A DNA stretch of 64,000 nucleotides, taken from positions 54,731,651 through 54,795,650 of the forward strand of contig NC_065571.1 in NCBI RefSeq assembly GCF_937616625.2. The letters run 5' to 3'. Below, piece by piece: positions 1 to 12,977 of the stretch. The number at the start of each line of letters is the position of its first letter. The stretch's first letter is position 1. This stretch comes from Mercurialis annua (taxonomy: Eukaryota > Streptophyta > Magnoliopsida > Malpighiales > Euphorbiaceae). Position numbers and translations under genes: made by a program. The notes beneath the pieces were generated by a model, which saw nothing but the letters and a program-made list of their open reading frames with translations, was not told the origin of the DNA and made no database searches.

Positions 1-1561
1 AAGAAATTCCAGCAGCATAAATCCTGCCTCCACTTTCACCTTTATACATAACCAAATGACTTCCATACCAAGCAAGAAATGCCCAAATTGCAAAAGAAAG
101 TCCAGTGCTTCCCACAGCTAAACCTTTGCCTATTCCTTGTCTGATTCCAAGAATTGATGTCTTCTCCAATATTTCCGAATATTTTTCCACAATATTCTTC
201 TCTGCAGTGAATGAATACACAGTCTTGATTGAGCTCAAAGCCTGCTCAATTATGGAGTTTGCTTTGCTGTACTCTTTGTGAGTGTTCTTGGACAAGAAAA
301 TTAGGTATTTTCCGTATATCATTCCTGGGATTATTAGCAGAAGTAGTGTCGGAAAGGCGACGAGTGCTAATCTCCATGATAAATATGTCGCAAATGATAG
401 TCCTGAGATGAACACTGTTGCGTGCATCAAAAATATGGGCACCTGTGGAACATAAACATAGGATATACAATTAAACAGTTGCACGGAAACTTATCGACTC
501 TTTTATATTTAAAAGGCGCTATTAAAACTTCAAAAGTTTATATTTATGCTACTATTCTTGCGAAAATATTGTTTTCGCTGTTTTATCATATAAAATTTTC
601 CTTCTGTTTTCATACTACATAGACAAAATGAAAATTGATGATGAACTAATAGTGATTTAGTGGTGAAATTTATATTTGATAAAAGTAAAAAATAAAGTCA
701 TTTTTCATCATTATTTACGGGCGGAAGCAATAAATGTTTTAGTAACGGGAAATTAACATTTAATGACAAGAAATCCTCTTATAGCCCGATTTTCTTGTAG
801 TGATTTTACCTTTTCGCTAAGTAGTTCTTGTAAAAGCGAAGTATCATTCGATATGCTATTGATGATTTCAGAAGTAGTAGCTTCTTGTGAATCAAAAAAT
901 CCAACTTCTTGTCGAAGAACGGCTTCTAAATACTTGTACCGGATCTTTAAAACCTGTCTCTCGCTAGTTTTGCTCCAACAATAACCTTCTGCAGTCATAA
1001 AAAATGATTAATTAGAACTAATTAAACAATCCAGCTATCTTTTTGATTCAAAAAAGAGAGGCGTAAAGGCAGTTTCTAGCTAGGGTTTCAAAATAACCCT
1101 ATTTGTTGTTGCACTTATTTTTTTAAGTACTAATAAAATAAAAAGTTTTGAAAAATGTTACCCATAAAAGCCACCACCATGACTGCTAATCCCAAGTAGA
1201 CAAAGTATAAACTGCACTGTAATAACAAAACCAAACACAAGTAGAGTCAATAAAATGTGACTGTTATATAAAATATAGACATATAATTAAACAGACCGAA
1301 GCTAACCTTTTCAACTTCAACCATGAAATTTGCTTGACTGTGTTGGTTTTTATTATTACCATAACCTAAGCTATTCATTATGCGGCTTGCGAAAACCAGC
1401 AAGATATTAGTCGACATGCCATCTCCGATAGCTCCGATAGTACCCATCAACATCAGCAAAATATCGAACCAATCCGCGTATCGAAAAATTATAGCAATAG
1501 ATTTATTCGTCTCTTCTATTCTCTTAACCTCATTCTTATTCTTGGGAGAATCCATTTCCAT
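1..1561 (-). CDS. ABC transporter B family (ABCB15-like), 5' part, cut by window edge
   Basis: This is the start of a full-size ABCB (MDR/P-glycoprotein) transporter, an ATP-driven plasma-membrane efflux pump in this family. Four coding exons join in frame: 1307-1561, 1162-1216, 810-988 and 442 running off the window at 1, giving about 310 residues. Only the first transmembrane domain is present. The start MEMDSPKN is followed by the first membrane segment near FDILLMLMGTIGAIGDG. Next come the family motif GYCWSKTSERQ and VGFFDSQ in exon 3, and then KTVYSFTAEK in exon 4. Walker motifs are not seen because the nucleotide-binding domains lie outside the window. All introns are GT-AG. A TATA-like box lies about 80 bases upstream of the ATG. 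The sequence resembles the ABCB15/ABCB18 clade; substrate unknown. Confidence 0.9.
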
Positions 1562-1636
1562 GTTTTTTTTGTGATTTTTTAGACCAAAAACACTGGGGTA
1601 TATATGCTAGATAGCTCAATGAAATGGTTTTGAATG

Positions 1637-1646
1637 TATTTATATA
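1637..1646 (-). promoter_or_regulatory. TATA-like box of the ABCB gene
   Basis: Read on the minus strand the sequence is CTATATAAATA, a good plant TATA box. It lies about 80 bases upstream of the ATG at 1561, which suits a short 5' leader. No transcript evidence is available. Confidence 0.45.
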
Positions 1647-2718
1647 GAGGAATTGAAGAAAGTGAAGTGTGATTGAGTATATTTTGTTATGTTTTTGAAG
1701 ATTTAATTATACATGTGGGGGTGGTTAAAGATGTTTTATTTTTAGTGGTGGCTACTTTTTAATTTTTATAGTATCGACTCATCAAGCATGGGCAATTCTC
1801 TTATTGGCCATAAGTATATTCTTAAGAGAAAAAAATCCTATTAGTGGTGTGAATTTTTATAAATTTATTATTTCGGTATATAGGCTTTTAAAAATTTAAA
1901 ATATTTTTAGCTTTATTAGTAATTCAGCGATTGAAATTAGCTAATATTACTTCTTTGATACACTTTAAGAAACTTACAAAATCAATATAAAAAATAGAAA
2001 TTTAAAATATACATTACTACTGTCTGGATTTTTCTGGATCAATATACAATTTTAGTGATTAAGTTTTTTAATTTGTTTTATATTAATATCTATAATTTAT
2101 ATAGTTTTAGCCGTTTTTTGGTCATTCATGTTTTTACAAAACGAAATTAAATCCATATTTGCTTAATTTTTTCTATCATACTAGCTTAAAATAATGATGC
2201 AAATACTATATTTAAATGATACATTTGCATATGTTGAATTGGAATGGTAAATAATTTTTTATTTTGGTATTACTAGTAGTTCGGCGATCCAAAAGGTAGA
2301 TAAAAAGATACATTTGATACATTTGATACGTTTTTTAAAAGTTGAAAGACAAATTTGAAATAAATAAAGTTCAGGCACTAAAATGCTAATGTAGGAAAAT
2401 TCAGATAGCATCTGTATAATTTTTTATATTAAATTAATTAAAGGTGACTGTGATCTTTGTCCTATTGGTCATTTTGATTTCTTTGTTCTCTTTTGCTTCT
2501 ATTTATTATTATTTTCAATAAGTTTGATTAGTTTAGCTATATATTCTGATTTGAGATTGATTCTATATATAGGAGATGTGATCCTTTACTGTGGGCTTTC
2601 CAAAAGCTTACTACCACAGTGATATAAAAATAGTATTTCAGATTCAATTAACATAGAGAAAGTTAAATAGGAATATGCAATATTTGAAGTAGGCAATTTT
2701 AAAAATTAGAAGGGGTAA
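1647..2718. other. AT-rich spacer, no gene seen
   Basis: The spacer lies between the ABCB promoter and the Helitron. It is very AT-rich with stop codons in all frames. I see no recognisable coding exon or RNA gene. Confidence 0.6.
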
Positions 2719-4427
2719 TCTATATCTATATCTATATTATATATAAAAGCACGGATGGTGGGGGGGACAGACAAATTTACCAAACAATCCTTTTCAATTT
2801 ATTGCTAATTGATAGTTGAATGAAAGGTTTTATGGTCATTTAAAATAGTAGTATAGCAAATAAATTTATAAGATAATTAACATAATCAATTTGATCTAAA
2901 TTAGGAATGAACAAATTTAATTTAAACAAGGAAAGTAAAAAATAGACTTAATTTTAGATAAAAATTCGAATTGACAAGCAAAAAAAAGACTGGCTGATTT
3001 TTTTATATATAAATTACTTATTGATGTTATATGTTTCATAAATTTTTTCCGCAATATCCAAGTTAATTATTGGTATTTAGTAGTTGAGTACAAATAGAAG
3101 TTTTATACATAAATATGAACTCTATTTTTCTTTTTTTGACTCTCTATATTTTCTATTTGAGTACAAATAGAAGTCTCATGAGAATATATAGTTTTTTAAT
3201 GTTTTATTTTATTTTATGGCTGATTAAAGAATTAGATAAGGCAAATTTACCGAACAATCTTTTTCAATTTATTACTAATTGATAGTTGAATGAAAGATTT
3301 TATGGTCATTTAATATAGTAAATAAATTTATAAGGTAATTAACATAATCAATTTGATCTAAATTAGGAATGAAGAAGTTTAATTTAAACAAGGAAAGTAA
3401 AGAATAGACTAAATTTTAGATAAAAATTCGAATTGACAAGGAAACAAAAAGGCTGACTAATGTTTTTATATATAAATTACTAATTGATGTTATATGTTTA
3501 ATAAACTTTTGCCGCAATATCCAAGTTAAATATTGGAATTTAGTATTTAAGTACTAATAGAAGTTTTATATATAAATATGAACTCTATTTTTCTTTTTTG
3601 ACTCTCCATATTTTCTATTTTAGTACAAATATAAGTCTCATGAAAATATATAGTTTTTTTATGTTTTGTTTTATTTTATGGCTAATTAAAGAATTAGATA
3701 AAAATTATAACTTAATTTTATACTTTTTTATTTTATATACTTCTCTTAAAAATTTAATATCAATTAATTAATTTAATTCTGAATTTGACTTCAATAAAAA
3801 AATTATTGATTTTATTTTTCCTCCTACTTGATATAACAACTTAATTTGAACAATAAAGAACAAGGATTTATGAGTTGATAACTAACTTAAAATTTATTAT
3901 CGTTTAACTATTATCTGTAAAATTAAAACAAATACTTAAAAAGGAGTAATAAACTCATTTCATGAATCTAAATGTGGCTTAGTAATTTTATTCCATTACA
4001 ATTTATTTATTTTTGAGAATATTCCATTACACTTAAGTGTTTGGATTTACGGCAATTTACAAGTATTCTTATATACACATAGCAAAACAAAAAAATTAAA
4101 AAAATTATATATTTATAATATTAAACCTTCAATACCACTATTACTTTATTTGACCAATAGTAGTTTGGTTATAAATTTCTACTTTCAAATGTGATCCTTA
4201 CTTAAATAAATTATTATATTATTTGAAAAATATTATCATTATTACTACTATAATAATTTATTTTTCATAGTTTGTATCAAAAAGAAAAAAATGATTAATT
4301 TTTTTAATCTCTTACTAATAACTAAAATGTAATTAATTTAATATTGATAATAAATAAAAAAACTTAATTAATATAAATTGATGAGTCACGTTACGAGCCA
4401 CGTGCGTAGCACGTTATGCGAAACTAG
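2719..4427 (+). mobile_element. Non-autonomous Helitron, 1.7 kb
   Basis: The element starts with TC (TCTATATCTATATC...) directly after an A at 2718. It ends with CTAG directly before a T at 4428, which is the A|T insertion typical of Helitrons. Just before the end is a perfect 6-bp hairpin, ACGTGC (4400-4405), loop GTA, GCACGT (4409-4414), followed by nine bases and CTAG. There are no terminal inverted repeats and no target-site duplication. No RepHel open reading frame is present, so it would depend on an autonomous partner. The interior carries a direct tandem duplication of about 460-470 bp. Confidence 0.8.
2771..3700 (+). repeat. Tandem duplication inside the Helitron (2 x about 465 bp)
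   Basis: Copy 1 runs about 2771-3240 and copy 2 about 3241-3700. Both begin with caaatttaccRaacaatc and end with gattaaagaattagata. They differ by scattered substitutions and small indels, so the duplication is not very recent. Confidence 0.8.
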
Positions 4428-5684
4428 TATTATAAAATATTAAAATTTTGGTGCTAATTTCAATAATTTTAAAAATTTAAAGGGGGCAATGACACTCTCA
4501 TGCCTCCCCCTCCCTCCGCCAGTGAGTGAGGATGAGCGCTTATAAGAAAAATTGAATCTACGATTTTACGATTTTGGCATGATGATGTCCCACACTTCTA
4601 CAATTTGATGTATAGTTCATAATTGGTAGATTCAATCAACGCAAAAGACAAATGGATATCGTATTTTGGTAAAAAAAATTGATTTAATTAAATTGATTGG
4701 AAAAATTTTAGATACATTTGGAACGAAATATAAATTGTGATATATTTATAAACTTACAAAGTTCTGTATATATTTATAAAATGTTCAAAATATTTGATTT
4801 TTTGAACTATTATACCTTTATTATAAATGTGGCCAAAATAAAAATTTAGAAGTTGATAAACTTATATTATTGAATTCATCTATAGAGAATTAGAGCTATT
4901 TAATACAAATTTATATCTGGTGATGAACATCATCAAAGAATACATCCAAGATTAGGCCAAAAATGGCAAATAGAATGAATGGTAAAACCAAAATATTAGT
5001 GGACCTAATTAACAATCATATATGTAAAGATAATGCGGTATTGTATCACTTATTCAACCACTTCAGAACACCATTTTACTCTTCATTCTCTAAATTAAAA
5101 CCACCCATTCATTTTATTTTATTCTAGTTAATTATCTTTTGCAAAGACAAAAAGATATCAAAGTTGGTTTAAAACATGCAACCCCACCAAAACGTTATTG
5201 CCTGTTATTATTATTATATTATTATTATAATTAATCAATAAGTAATAAATAATCAACCATGTGTATCATGTGTTATAAAAGTGGGCTAATACCTAAATAT
5301 TGTTCATGCCTTGATTCCGTGCATTTTTATTCTTAATTTTGTGCTAAGAAGACTAATTTGAACACTTTACACATATAAATACATGTGATTAATTGGGAAG
5401 AAAATTGAGTTAGGACATGAAGCAAAAAATCAGCATAAGCTGGATTTTGTGCTTAATGTTGGTTGGTTAACCTTAAAAGTTCATTAATTTCTTAAGACTA
5501 CGAGAAACATATGTCTTAATGACATGCGAAATTCCCTTTGTCTTCAATATAGTGATAAAAAGTGAGCGCAATTGAATTCCTTAGGTAGTGTGACCAAATA
5601 ATTGATAGTGGCATGCGAATCAGAATTTCTAATAAGGCCACGAATTTTTCACTTACTAGGTAGTAAAAAAAATAGAAAACTTAC
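4428..5684. other. AT-rich spacer, no gene seen
   Basis: This is low-complexity AT-rich sequence, including a TTA-repeat stretch near 5203-5234. No open frame of useful length and no domain was recognised. Confidence 0.55.
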
Positions 5685-5770
5685 ATCAAGGCACAAATGA
5701 GTTGGTAAAGTGTTCTTATGATTTAACGCGGATTCGAACTGTACTCATATAATTATATTTATATTTTTTG
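5685..5770 (+). mobile_element. tRNA-derived SINE fragment (possible)
   Basis: The sequence holds a box A-like stretch (gagttggtaaagtg) about 30 bases before a box B-like GGATTCGAAC. This is the layout of the tRNA-related head of a plant SINE. There is no cloverleaf, no clear 3' tail and no target-site duplication, so it is probably a decayed piece. Confidence 0.4.
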
Positions 5771-5797
5771 GTTTTTATTCTTTTATAATAGTTGATA

Positions 5798-6061
5798 CTC
5801 CCTCCGTTCTTTTTTAGTTGTCCATTTAGCCAATTTTATTTGTCTACAAATAGTTGTCCATTTAGTAGTTCTATGTGATATTAGCTACTTATCTTCCAAG
5901 TTTACCCATCCCTAATAAATAACCCTATGTTTTAATTTAAAAGGCATTTATTAACTAATAGGGTTATATTAGTATTTTTCTTTATAAATTAAGACAAAAG
6001 AAGCACTATCTTGGTATGTGCAATATTGGCTAAATGGACAACTAAAAAAGAACGGAGGTAG
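5798..6061. mobile_element. MITE, Tc1/mariner (Stowaway-like) type, family 1 copy A
   Basis: The 264-bp element has inverted ends, CTCCCTCCGTTC at the 5' side and, read from the 3' side, CTACCTCCGTTC. Both continue into TTTTTTAGTTGTCCATTTAG, so the inverted repeat is about 36 bp. It is flanked by TA at 5796-5797 and 6062-6063, the Tc1/mariner target. It has no coding capacity. A second member lies at 20451-20634. Confidence 0.8.
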
Positions 6062-8685
6062 TATATAAGTTAATACATTTTATACAAATAAGCTAATAAA
6101 TATGTAAAAAAGTTTATTAGACACCTAGTATTTAATATTTCAATTAATTTTCAGATAAAAATAATAAAAATATATATAAATATATACTTTTTAATTTTTA
6201 TTATTTTATTATAGTTGATATATAAGTTAATAAATTTCATATATATATGATAAAAAATGTATAAAAAATTATTACACTTAATATTTAATATTTGACTTAA
6301 TTTTCAAATAAAAAAAGCAAAAAAAATTGGATTTCTAAACCGAACCTAATTTAAAATTCGGTCCTGGTTTTGAATTTTTAACAAATTTTGTTGTTTAATT
6401 TGATGACCGAACCGACCGAATTAACCGATTGCACTGCCCTACCGCTAGATCACATCTAAGATATTTACTTTATTTCGCGCATACATATTTTTGATTATAC
6501 AAATGTGCAATATTTAGATATAATCAAATTAACCGACCGATTACCAGACTAAAATTTTTATTTGGTTTGATATTGGTTTATTTATGATTAAATTTTATTT
6601 GGTTTGGCTTGGACAAAGTTGAAACGAAATCATGTGTTTCAGAACAAATTGGATGAAGTTAAAACATTTGAACTTTTATGAAACTTTCTTCAAAGATTTG
6701 GTATTTTTTAGTTATTTGGCCTTTTAATTATGTCCAAAACTTTGAATTTATTGTTTAAATCAGAATTTTGTATATATTTTTTAACAATTGGGATCAAATT
6801 TTCGCAATAACTTTTTTCATAAGTTAAACAATTTTTTTGAAATTTAGTCGTAATTGTAAAATATAGAAAAAGTTTAAATTCAAAAATTCAAAATTGAAAT
6901 TTTACACAGAATTATATAAAAAAACATAGTCTAAATTGAATGTAATTATAACAATTGAATTTTTTTATTTTAATCGATAAAAAATAATAAAATTAAAATT
7001 TTAAAAGTAGCTGCGTATTCTTTCTACTCTATTTTTAATCATTTTTAATGTATAACTAGCATTATCATCATTGGAAATGCTTTCCCCTATCATCAAAGCA
7101 TAAACAGGAGCTGGTGGGAATAAACAGTCTTTACCCGTCAACGCTCCAACCAAAATGATTAGCATACAAAATTTGTTTTATCATCATAAGTTAACCCTAC
7201 ATTATTGATTACATGCAAAAGTTAATTCACAATTGAATCCATTAAAACTAAAATTCGCACTTTCTAGTACATCAATCAAATATAAATGTCACTTTCCTTT
7301 AAAGAAAGTATTATTATTAAATATAAGGTGGAGTAATAATTAATAGGTCAAAATTTTCAAAATATTAATAATTAACTGGTCAAAAAGCATCGACCCAAAA
7401 AAAAGGTCCATTTCTGTCTTTGGTAATGCAGAAAAATAAGATTAAAGATGATGGCAGAAGGTTACAAAAACCCTTCAAATTATTTAAAATACATATAAGC
7501 TCTTTTAACTTTTTCTTAATTATTTAAATCCTTAATGTTTTTGAATGGTGCGAATACACCCCCACTCTTGAAAAAGTCGCAGAAATGTATGAAAAAGAGG
7601 AGGGGCTAAGTGCCCAAAAAAGAACTAAACAGGCTTAAATGCCTTCTCTAAAAAAACTTTTTTTTTTGCATCAGTTTAAATATATTAAAAGCTAAGTGGC
7701 AAAAAAGATTAAAATGGTTTATACACTCTTTTTTAAATAACTTGAAGGTTTCTTTTATACCTTTTGCAAAAGATGCTCTTTAATTTACTAATTTTCTTGT
7801 CTTATTTCACTAATAAAGGCAATAAATCATCTATCACTCCTTTCCACCTACTTAACTTGCACATAATCGAGTCTTTCAACATCAAAATTTGTATACTAAA
7901 ATAAAGAAACTAGTACAAAGTATTTAGTAGAGAAATCAAAATTGATCAAATTGTAGAGATCAACCTGAGAATTTGATTAAAAGCCAACCGATTTAATGAA
8001 AATCCAATTATTTTTCTTAATCCGAACTGACTAAAGTAATCAATAAATTTGATTAAACGAATTAAATAAAAATAAAAATTATTGTAAATAAATAAAAAAT
8101 TCATTTAGTTAATTCACTAAATCAAATTTTTAAAACTCTGAACCATAACCAAAACAAAAGAAATTATTAACCGAACCAAAATAACCAAACTGGCCAAATT
8201 AACTAAAATCTTTTACTAAATTAACCAAAATAAATTAGTTATTCAATTAATTTGGTTTAGTAACCCCTAGAAATTGACATAATATATTACAATTAGCCGA
8301 CTGCAGACTAGCACACAAAAAGCAGAACATAGTAAAATGTATTACACTTGTAAAAGAAAAGCTCAAATGGGGCATGTTAGAAATGAATAATGGAAAAATT
8401 CCTGTCTTATTTGTTATTGTCCCTAGTCTACATAAGTGAAGCTGCTAATCTTCCTCAACTTTCTTTGCTCTCAATAACTTAGCTTTTACTGATTACACAA
8501 AATAACGAGGCACTGACACAACTCAGATTTAGCATAGTTTTTTCTGCTTAGCATCCCAACAATATAAAAAGGAAGATGATGGTTACCTCCAGCTTGTAAG
8601 GTCGGAATCAATCTTCTCGGCAATGGTGCTTTTCTTTACGGAGTATATACAGATAAGTAATCCACAGCATGTTTTTATTATCCAT
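6062..8685. other. AT-rich spacer with decayed repeat remnants
   Basis: No gene was recognised. Around 6340-6440 and 7925-8270 there are many copies of short motifs such as aaccgaacc and aaccaaact in both orientations, as in old foldback or MITE remnants. Near 7550-7730 two related stretches (ctaagtgcccaaaaaag and ctaagtggcaaaaaag) suggest another decayed repeat. Confidence 0.5.
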
Positions 8686-11545
8686 TTAGCAACAATCTCC
8701 ATGCTTGGCTTCTCCGCAATCCAAAAGTGAAGAGGGCGATCTTTGTCCGCTGAGAAACGCAAATACCTGTTTCAAATTTCCTCTGGATGGTCTGGCAGTT
8801 ACTGCAAATTGACATACAAAAACAAGTCTCCGTCGCACCTCCCACTTGGTGATGTTTGTACTGTCGAAGGATTTCCCATCATTAAAAATTCCTAGTTGAA
8901 AGGCCAAGAAAGAGTTTAGAAGATGCTAAAAAGAAAAATGAGAGCCTAATGAAATATAGAGTAGTAATCAACTACATGTTAATCTCTATTCCTCCATTCA
9001 AACTGCAATATTTAGCTGAGACAATGACATAATTGACCAGAAAATTAATTGCACGGAAGACACAGTAGCAGACAATAATGTAGCAGAATTTCAGAAAGGA
9101 AAAATTAAAATATTGTTAGGAAATTTGTTTTTCCTCTGTTTCTCAGACATTAAAAATGATCTCATTTTATGGAATATACTGACATCTTACCTTCGTCGCT
9201 GAATAATGATGTCAAAATTGCCAGACAAACACACACACTGATATCTTCCCCTGGAATCAACATATAACAAAATGCGTTAGCACTTAGCACTTAGCAGCCA
9301 GCCAAGCAACTACACTTGGGCATGGCGTAATGTTAAAATCGGTTCTTTAACTATAGAATAACGTGCATGTGCAAGAAGAGATAAAATACCAAGAAACTGT
9401 GTGCTAATTGAGAAAGATGCTTTGCCAAATTTTGCACTCAGCTGAGCATATCTAAACATATCTAACAGCAGCATTTCAAGTGCTTACCATTGTGGCAGCA
9501 AACAAGAAGTCTCTTCCCTTTGCTAAGTTGAAGTTTTGCAAAGTTCACAGCGTCAGGGAGATTGGTCAATAGAGAAAAGCGATCAAATTTTGAGCCCTGG
9601 AAATCACAAAAAAGAAAAAAAAAACAGCACATAAAGTATCAATTTAAAGAAAATGTTACACTGATGAAATGATAAATTTTCTTTTCACACTCACCAACAT
9701 GGGAAGATGCATATATGTTCCACTATCTTGTAATTGGACACAGATGGATTCTAGATCACAATTCAAGATGCAATCAACATCAGACAAATGTGCAGCTGCC
9801 AAAAGGGAAGAGAGAAGTACACCCTGAAGGTAAGCAAAATGAACAGGAGCATATGATAAAAGGCAACTGATACATAGATGGGGACGAATTATAGTAATTT
9901 GGTTGATCGGATTTAGTAGATAATACTGAGCATCTTTTAATAATTTTTGTGTCTTAATTTATGTGTCCATTCAACTAAATCAGTCCTACGTAATTAAAGG
10001 CTGTAGACTGTTCTGTTTCAATCCCAGATAATGAAATTTACTCAACTAAAATAGTACATAAGAGTTATGAACTTTTAGCATGCGAACCAAATGTACCACT
10101 AGTAAACTACCATACCGAGTTGAGTACCGGCCACAGCGAGATTAGTCGAGCCTAGCCAAGAGACTGAATGATCTTCCTCACTAGACTTAAGAGTACCATT
10201 ATACAGACCCAAAGACAACGAGGGCTCTATTTGAGATATATCATTTGTGGTGCGTAACATCTTTGAAGGCGCCACGGTCACCTGGGGAGCATTCTGTCCT
10301 CTTTGAGCACGATAGACTCGGTCCTTTTCAACAATATCAGCTACCTTTTGTTTACATAGACCAGGCTCTGAACTTATTATATCATACACATGATTCCAGA
10401 AAAGAGTGGGCGTGAGACCTCTAGCCCAACTTTCTTCATCATCTCCGGCTCCCGCTATATAATTCCAGCTAAACTCAGAGGAAGTCCTAGGTTGATAAAT
10501 GCTGTTCAAGGAAGAGGCATTAACAAGAATAATTGGGGTAAAATCCCAAGAATCATGATCAGGCACTTCATTCAACCAGATAACAGTCTTTTGCGATATC
10601 CATAGAGGCCTTAAGGGCTTCTTCAAGCACGACGCAATAGAAGCAATATCAGCTCCACTATCTTCCAACTGTTTAGTCCATTCTTCTATGCGTTCCTCAA
10701 TAGCTGCCTTCTCTGTTTCAGGGACCCAAAGGGGAAGATGCAACGAACAATCCCAATTACCAAAACCCAAATTATCCGCCTCCTGTTTAAAAAAGCGACA
10801 AACCTTGAGAAAATTCTATAACTTTATAACATACCAATTTCTGTAACTTCATTTTTAACTCGCCAGTTAATGCATAAGAAATCCGACATTATTTCGTCAT
10901 TCAAATATCAACAAAATGCAACCAAAATTAAGAACTCCAAATCGAGAAACATCGCCAAATGCTCACCTCATTCGTTTTCCGAACATATCTACGAATAGAC
11001 CGATTCAAAACACAAGTCCAAATAGGTATCGTTTTCGACATACTATCCGGAAATCTCTTCCCTTTTCGAGTCGAATCAACAATTATACACCCTCCTTTCT
11101 GTCCTACCCATTAAACAAACAAAACAAATCAATAAATCAATCAACTTTAACATAATACTGTTTCTATAAATTGACTGCAATAAATTCAAATTTCCAAAAA
11201 AAAGCCTTAAATAAGCTTCAATTTTTAAGTAAATATTTTTTTACCAGCTAGCTGAGCGACATGGAGATTGAGACGTGAGGTGTTGAAGGACCAATTATTA
11301 GTGTGGCCATCGGTTGATTTGAAATAACAAGTGCCGTAAAATTTTGGGAAGTACCATAATCCGCACCGTAGATTTGCAAGAAGAGGAAGCTCCGGCCATA
11401 ACTGAGCGATCTCGCCGACGAAAATTGAGTCCTCGGAAATCGATTTTAAAGCATTGTAAAGATTATTATCTCGTTTCTTTATGCTTCTTGCTGCTTTGTA
11501 TATGCTTATTTTCTTCCCGTCTGTGTCCATCTGATGATGCTTCAC
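8686..11545 (-). CDS. RIT1: tRNA A64-2'-O-ribosylphosphate transferase (RIT1 family)
   Basis: RIT1 enzymes transfer a phosphoribosyl group from PRPP to position 64 of initiator tRNA-Met, which helps keep it out of elongation. Seven exons join in frame: 11245-11545, 10967-11103, 10116-10782, 9695-9795, 9488-9596, 9191-9250 and 8686-8891, giving 526 residues. The N-terminal domain shows STDGHTNNWSFNTSRLNLH and then GGCIIVDSTRKGKRFPDS. Exon 3 holds SLHLPLWVPETE. The C-terminal part (LLVCCHNGGEDISVCVCLAI) resembles a dual-specificity-phosphatase fold; the P-loop arginine appears to be replaced by Asp. The exon 3-4 junction uses the acceptor after tttggcag at 9796, which keeps the frame (TQLAAAHLSDVDC). 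The start is the first in-frame Met; a second Met five codons on is possible. Confidence 0.92.
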
Positions 11546-12245
11546 TCACACGGACAGATATTGATGTGTTATTTTCTGTGGAGTATTAGGGTTTACCAGC
11601 TGACTGCGACTGTTTTTATTGTCGTTTTATTCAACCTTCTCCTTGTTCGACTCTGAAGGAATTGTCGTTCGACTTCAAACACTGGTTTTGTTTTCAAAAT
11701 CCCAAATTCGATCAACCTGATATTTATATCTGTTTATTTTTTTAATCAGTTAAAATTTATTTATTACAAATTATTAATTTATTTTTTACTTCAAAATAAA
11801 TTAGTGTAGTAAATTTTATTTTCAACTCTAAATATATTTTACTTTTAGTAAATTCATAATAAATTTTGATTTCCAAATTGATCATATCTAATTAACATAT
11901 TAATGATATCATTAACATGTATCCAAATTCATCTTATATACCCTCTGTCTGGCGTCTGCAATTGATAAACTGATTTGGATTTATACATATATTAAAAAAT
12001 ATAATTATTTTAGTTTAGTTTATACTAATTGTCTATATGTCTTTTTATAGTTGTCCTAAATTATATGCTGATTTATTTTGACTTATTTATTAAAAGAATT
12101 ATCCATGCAATCGATATGAATTCGGATCAAACCGAACAAAATTGATTAATTTTCTATAGCGCTCCAGAAATTTCAGTTTAATGTATTTATCTTGCATATT
12201 TTTCTGTTAATTGTAAATTAAGTTATGAAAGATTGGAGTAATATT
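11546..12245. other. Upstream region of RIT1 and AT-rich spacer
   Basis: The first 150 bases upstream of the RIT1 start should hold its promoter, but no clear TATA box was found. The rest is AT-rich with no gene seen. Confidence 0.5.
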
Positions 12246-12569
12246 TGTTGAAGTGGAAAATCTCATATTGGTTGTGTGTGTGAATGGACATGTGTTTAAA
12301 TATTAGTTGCACCTCCACTTAACACTAATTGGTTTTAAGATGAAATTTAACATGGTATCAAAGTCTTGTCTATTCACACAATTTGAATAGGCCCGGCCCA
12401 CGTGAGTTGCGCGTGAGGGGGGATTGGTTGCTCGGCTCGGACAGGCTATGCATGAGGGGGAGTGTTGAAGTGGGAAATCCCATATTGGTTGTGTGTGTGA
12501 ATGGACATATGTTTAAATATTAGTTGCACATCCACTTAACACCAATTGGTTTTAAGATGGAATTTAACA
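12246..12569 (+). mobile_element. TRIM (terminal-repeat retrotransposon in miniature)
   Basis: Two 107-bp long terminal repeats (12246-12352 and 12463-12569) start with TGTTGAAGTGG and end with TTTAACA. They differ at only a handful of positions. Directly after the left repeat is TGGTATCAAAGTC, a primer-binding site of the initiator tRNA-Met type. Directly before the right repeat is the purine tract GAGGGGGAG. Flanks ATATT (12241-12245) and ATATC (12570-12574) look like a 5-bp target duplication with one change. The 110-bp interior cannot code for gag or pol. Confidence 0.88.
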
Positions 12570-12578
12570 ATATCGGTA

Positions 12579-12977
12579 GGGTTAATTATTTTTAGGTCAC
12601 CAAACTATAGTGTTTTTACAAAATGGTTACCGAATTATAAAAAGTTACAAAATAGTGACCGAAGTATAGTTTTTTTACAAACCGGTTACTGAACTATAAA
12701 AAGTTACAAAACGGTTACTGGACTATTATTTTTTTTACAAACCGGTTACCATTTTGATGATGTGGACAAGAAATAAAATAATTTTTTTTTGTAAAAAAAC
12801 AACAGTTCGGTAACCGTTTTGTAATAACACTATAATTCGGTAACCATTTTGTAACTTTTTATAAAGTAACCATTTTGTAAAATACTATAGTTCGGTAACC
12901 ATTTTATAACTTTTTTATAATTTGGTAACCGTTTTGTAAAAACACTATATTTCGGTGACCTAAAAAATATTTAACCC
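12579..12977. mobile_element. Foldback element with long inverted ends (399 bp)
   Basis: The two halves are inverted copies. Both ends read GGGTTAA, then a T-rich stretch, then TAGGTCACC and TATAGTGTTTTTACAAAA when read inward. Inside, each arm is built from tandem units of roughly 50 bp around GGTTACCGAAYTATA. No convincing target duplication was found. It may be a MULE-type or other foldback MITE. It has no coding capacity and lies ten bases from the TRIM. Confidence 0.7.

Noticed and set aside
12246..12569. Idea that a TRIM primed by initiator tRNA-Met next to the RIT1 gene, whose product modifies that tRNA, is a functional link
   Set aside because: Most plant LTR elements use this primer, so the proximity is best explained by chance.
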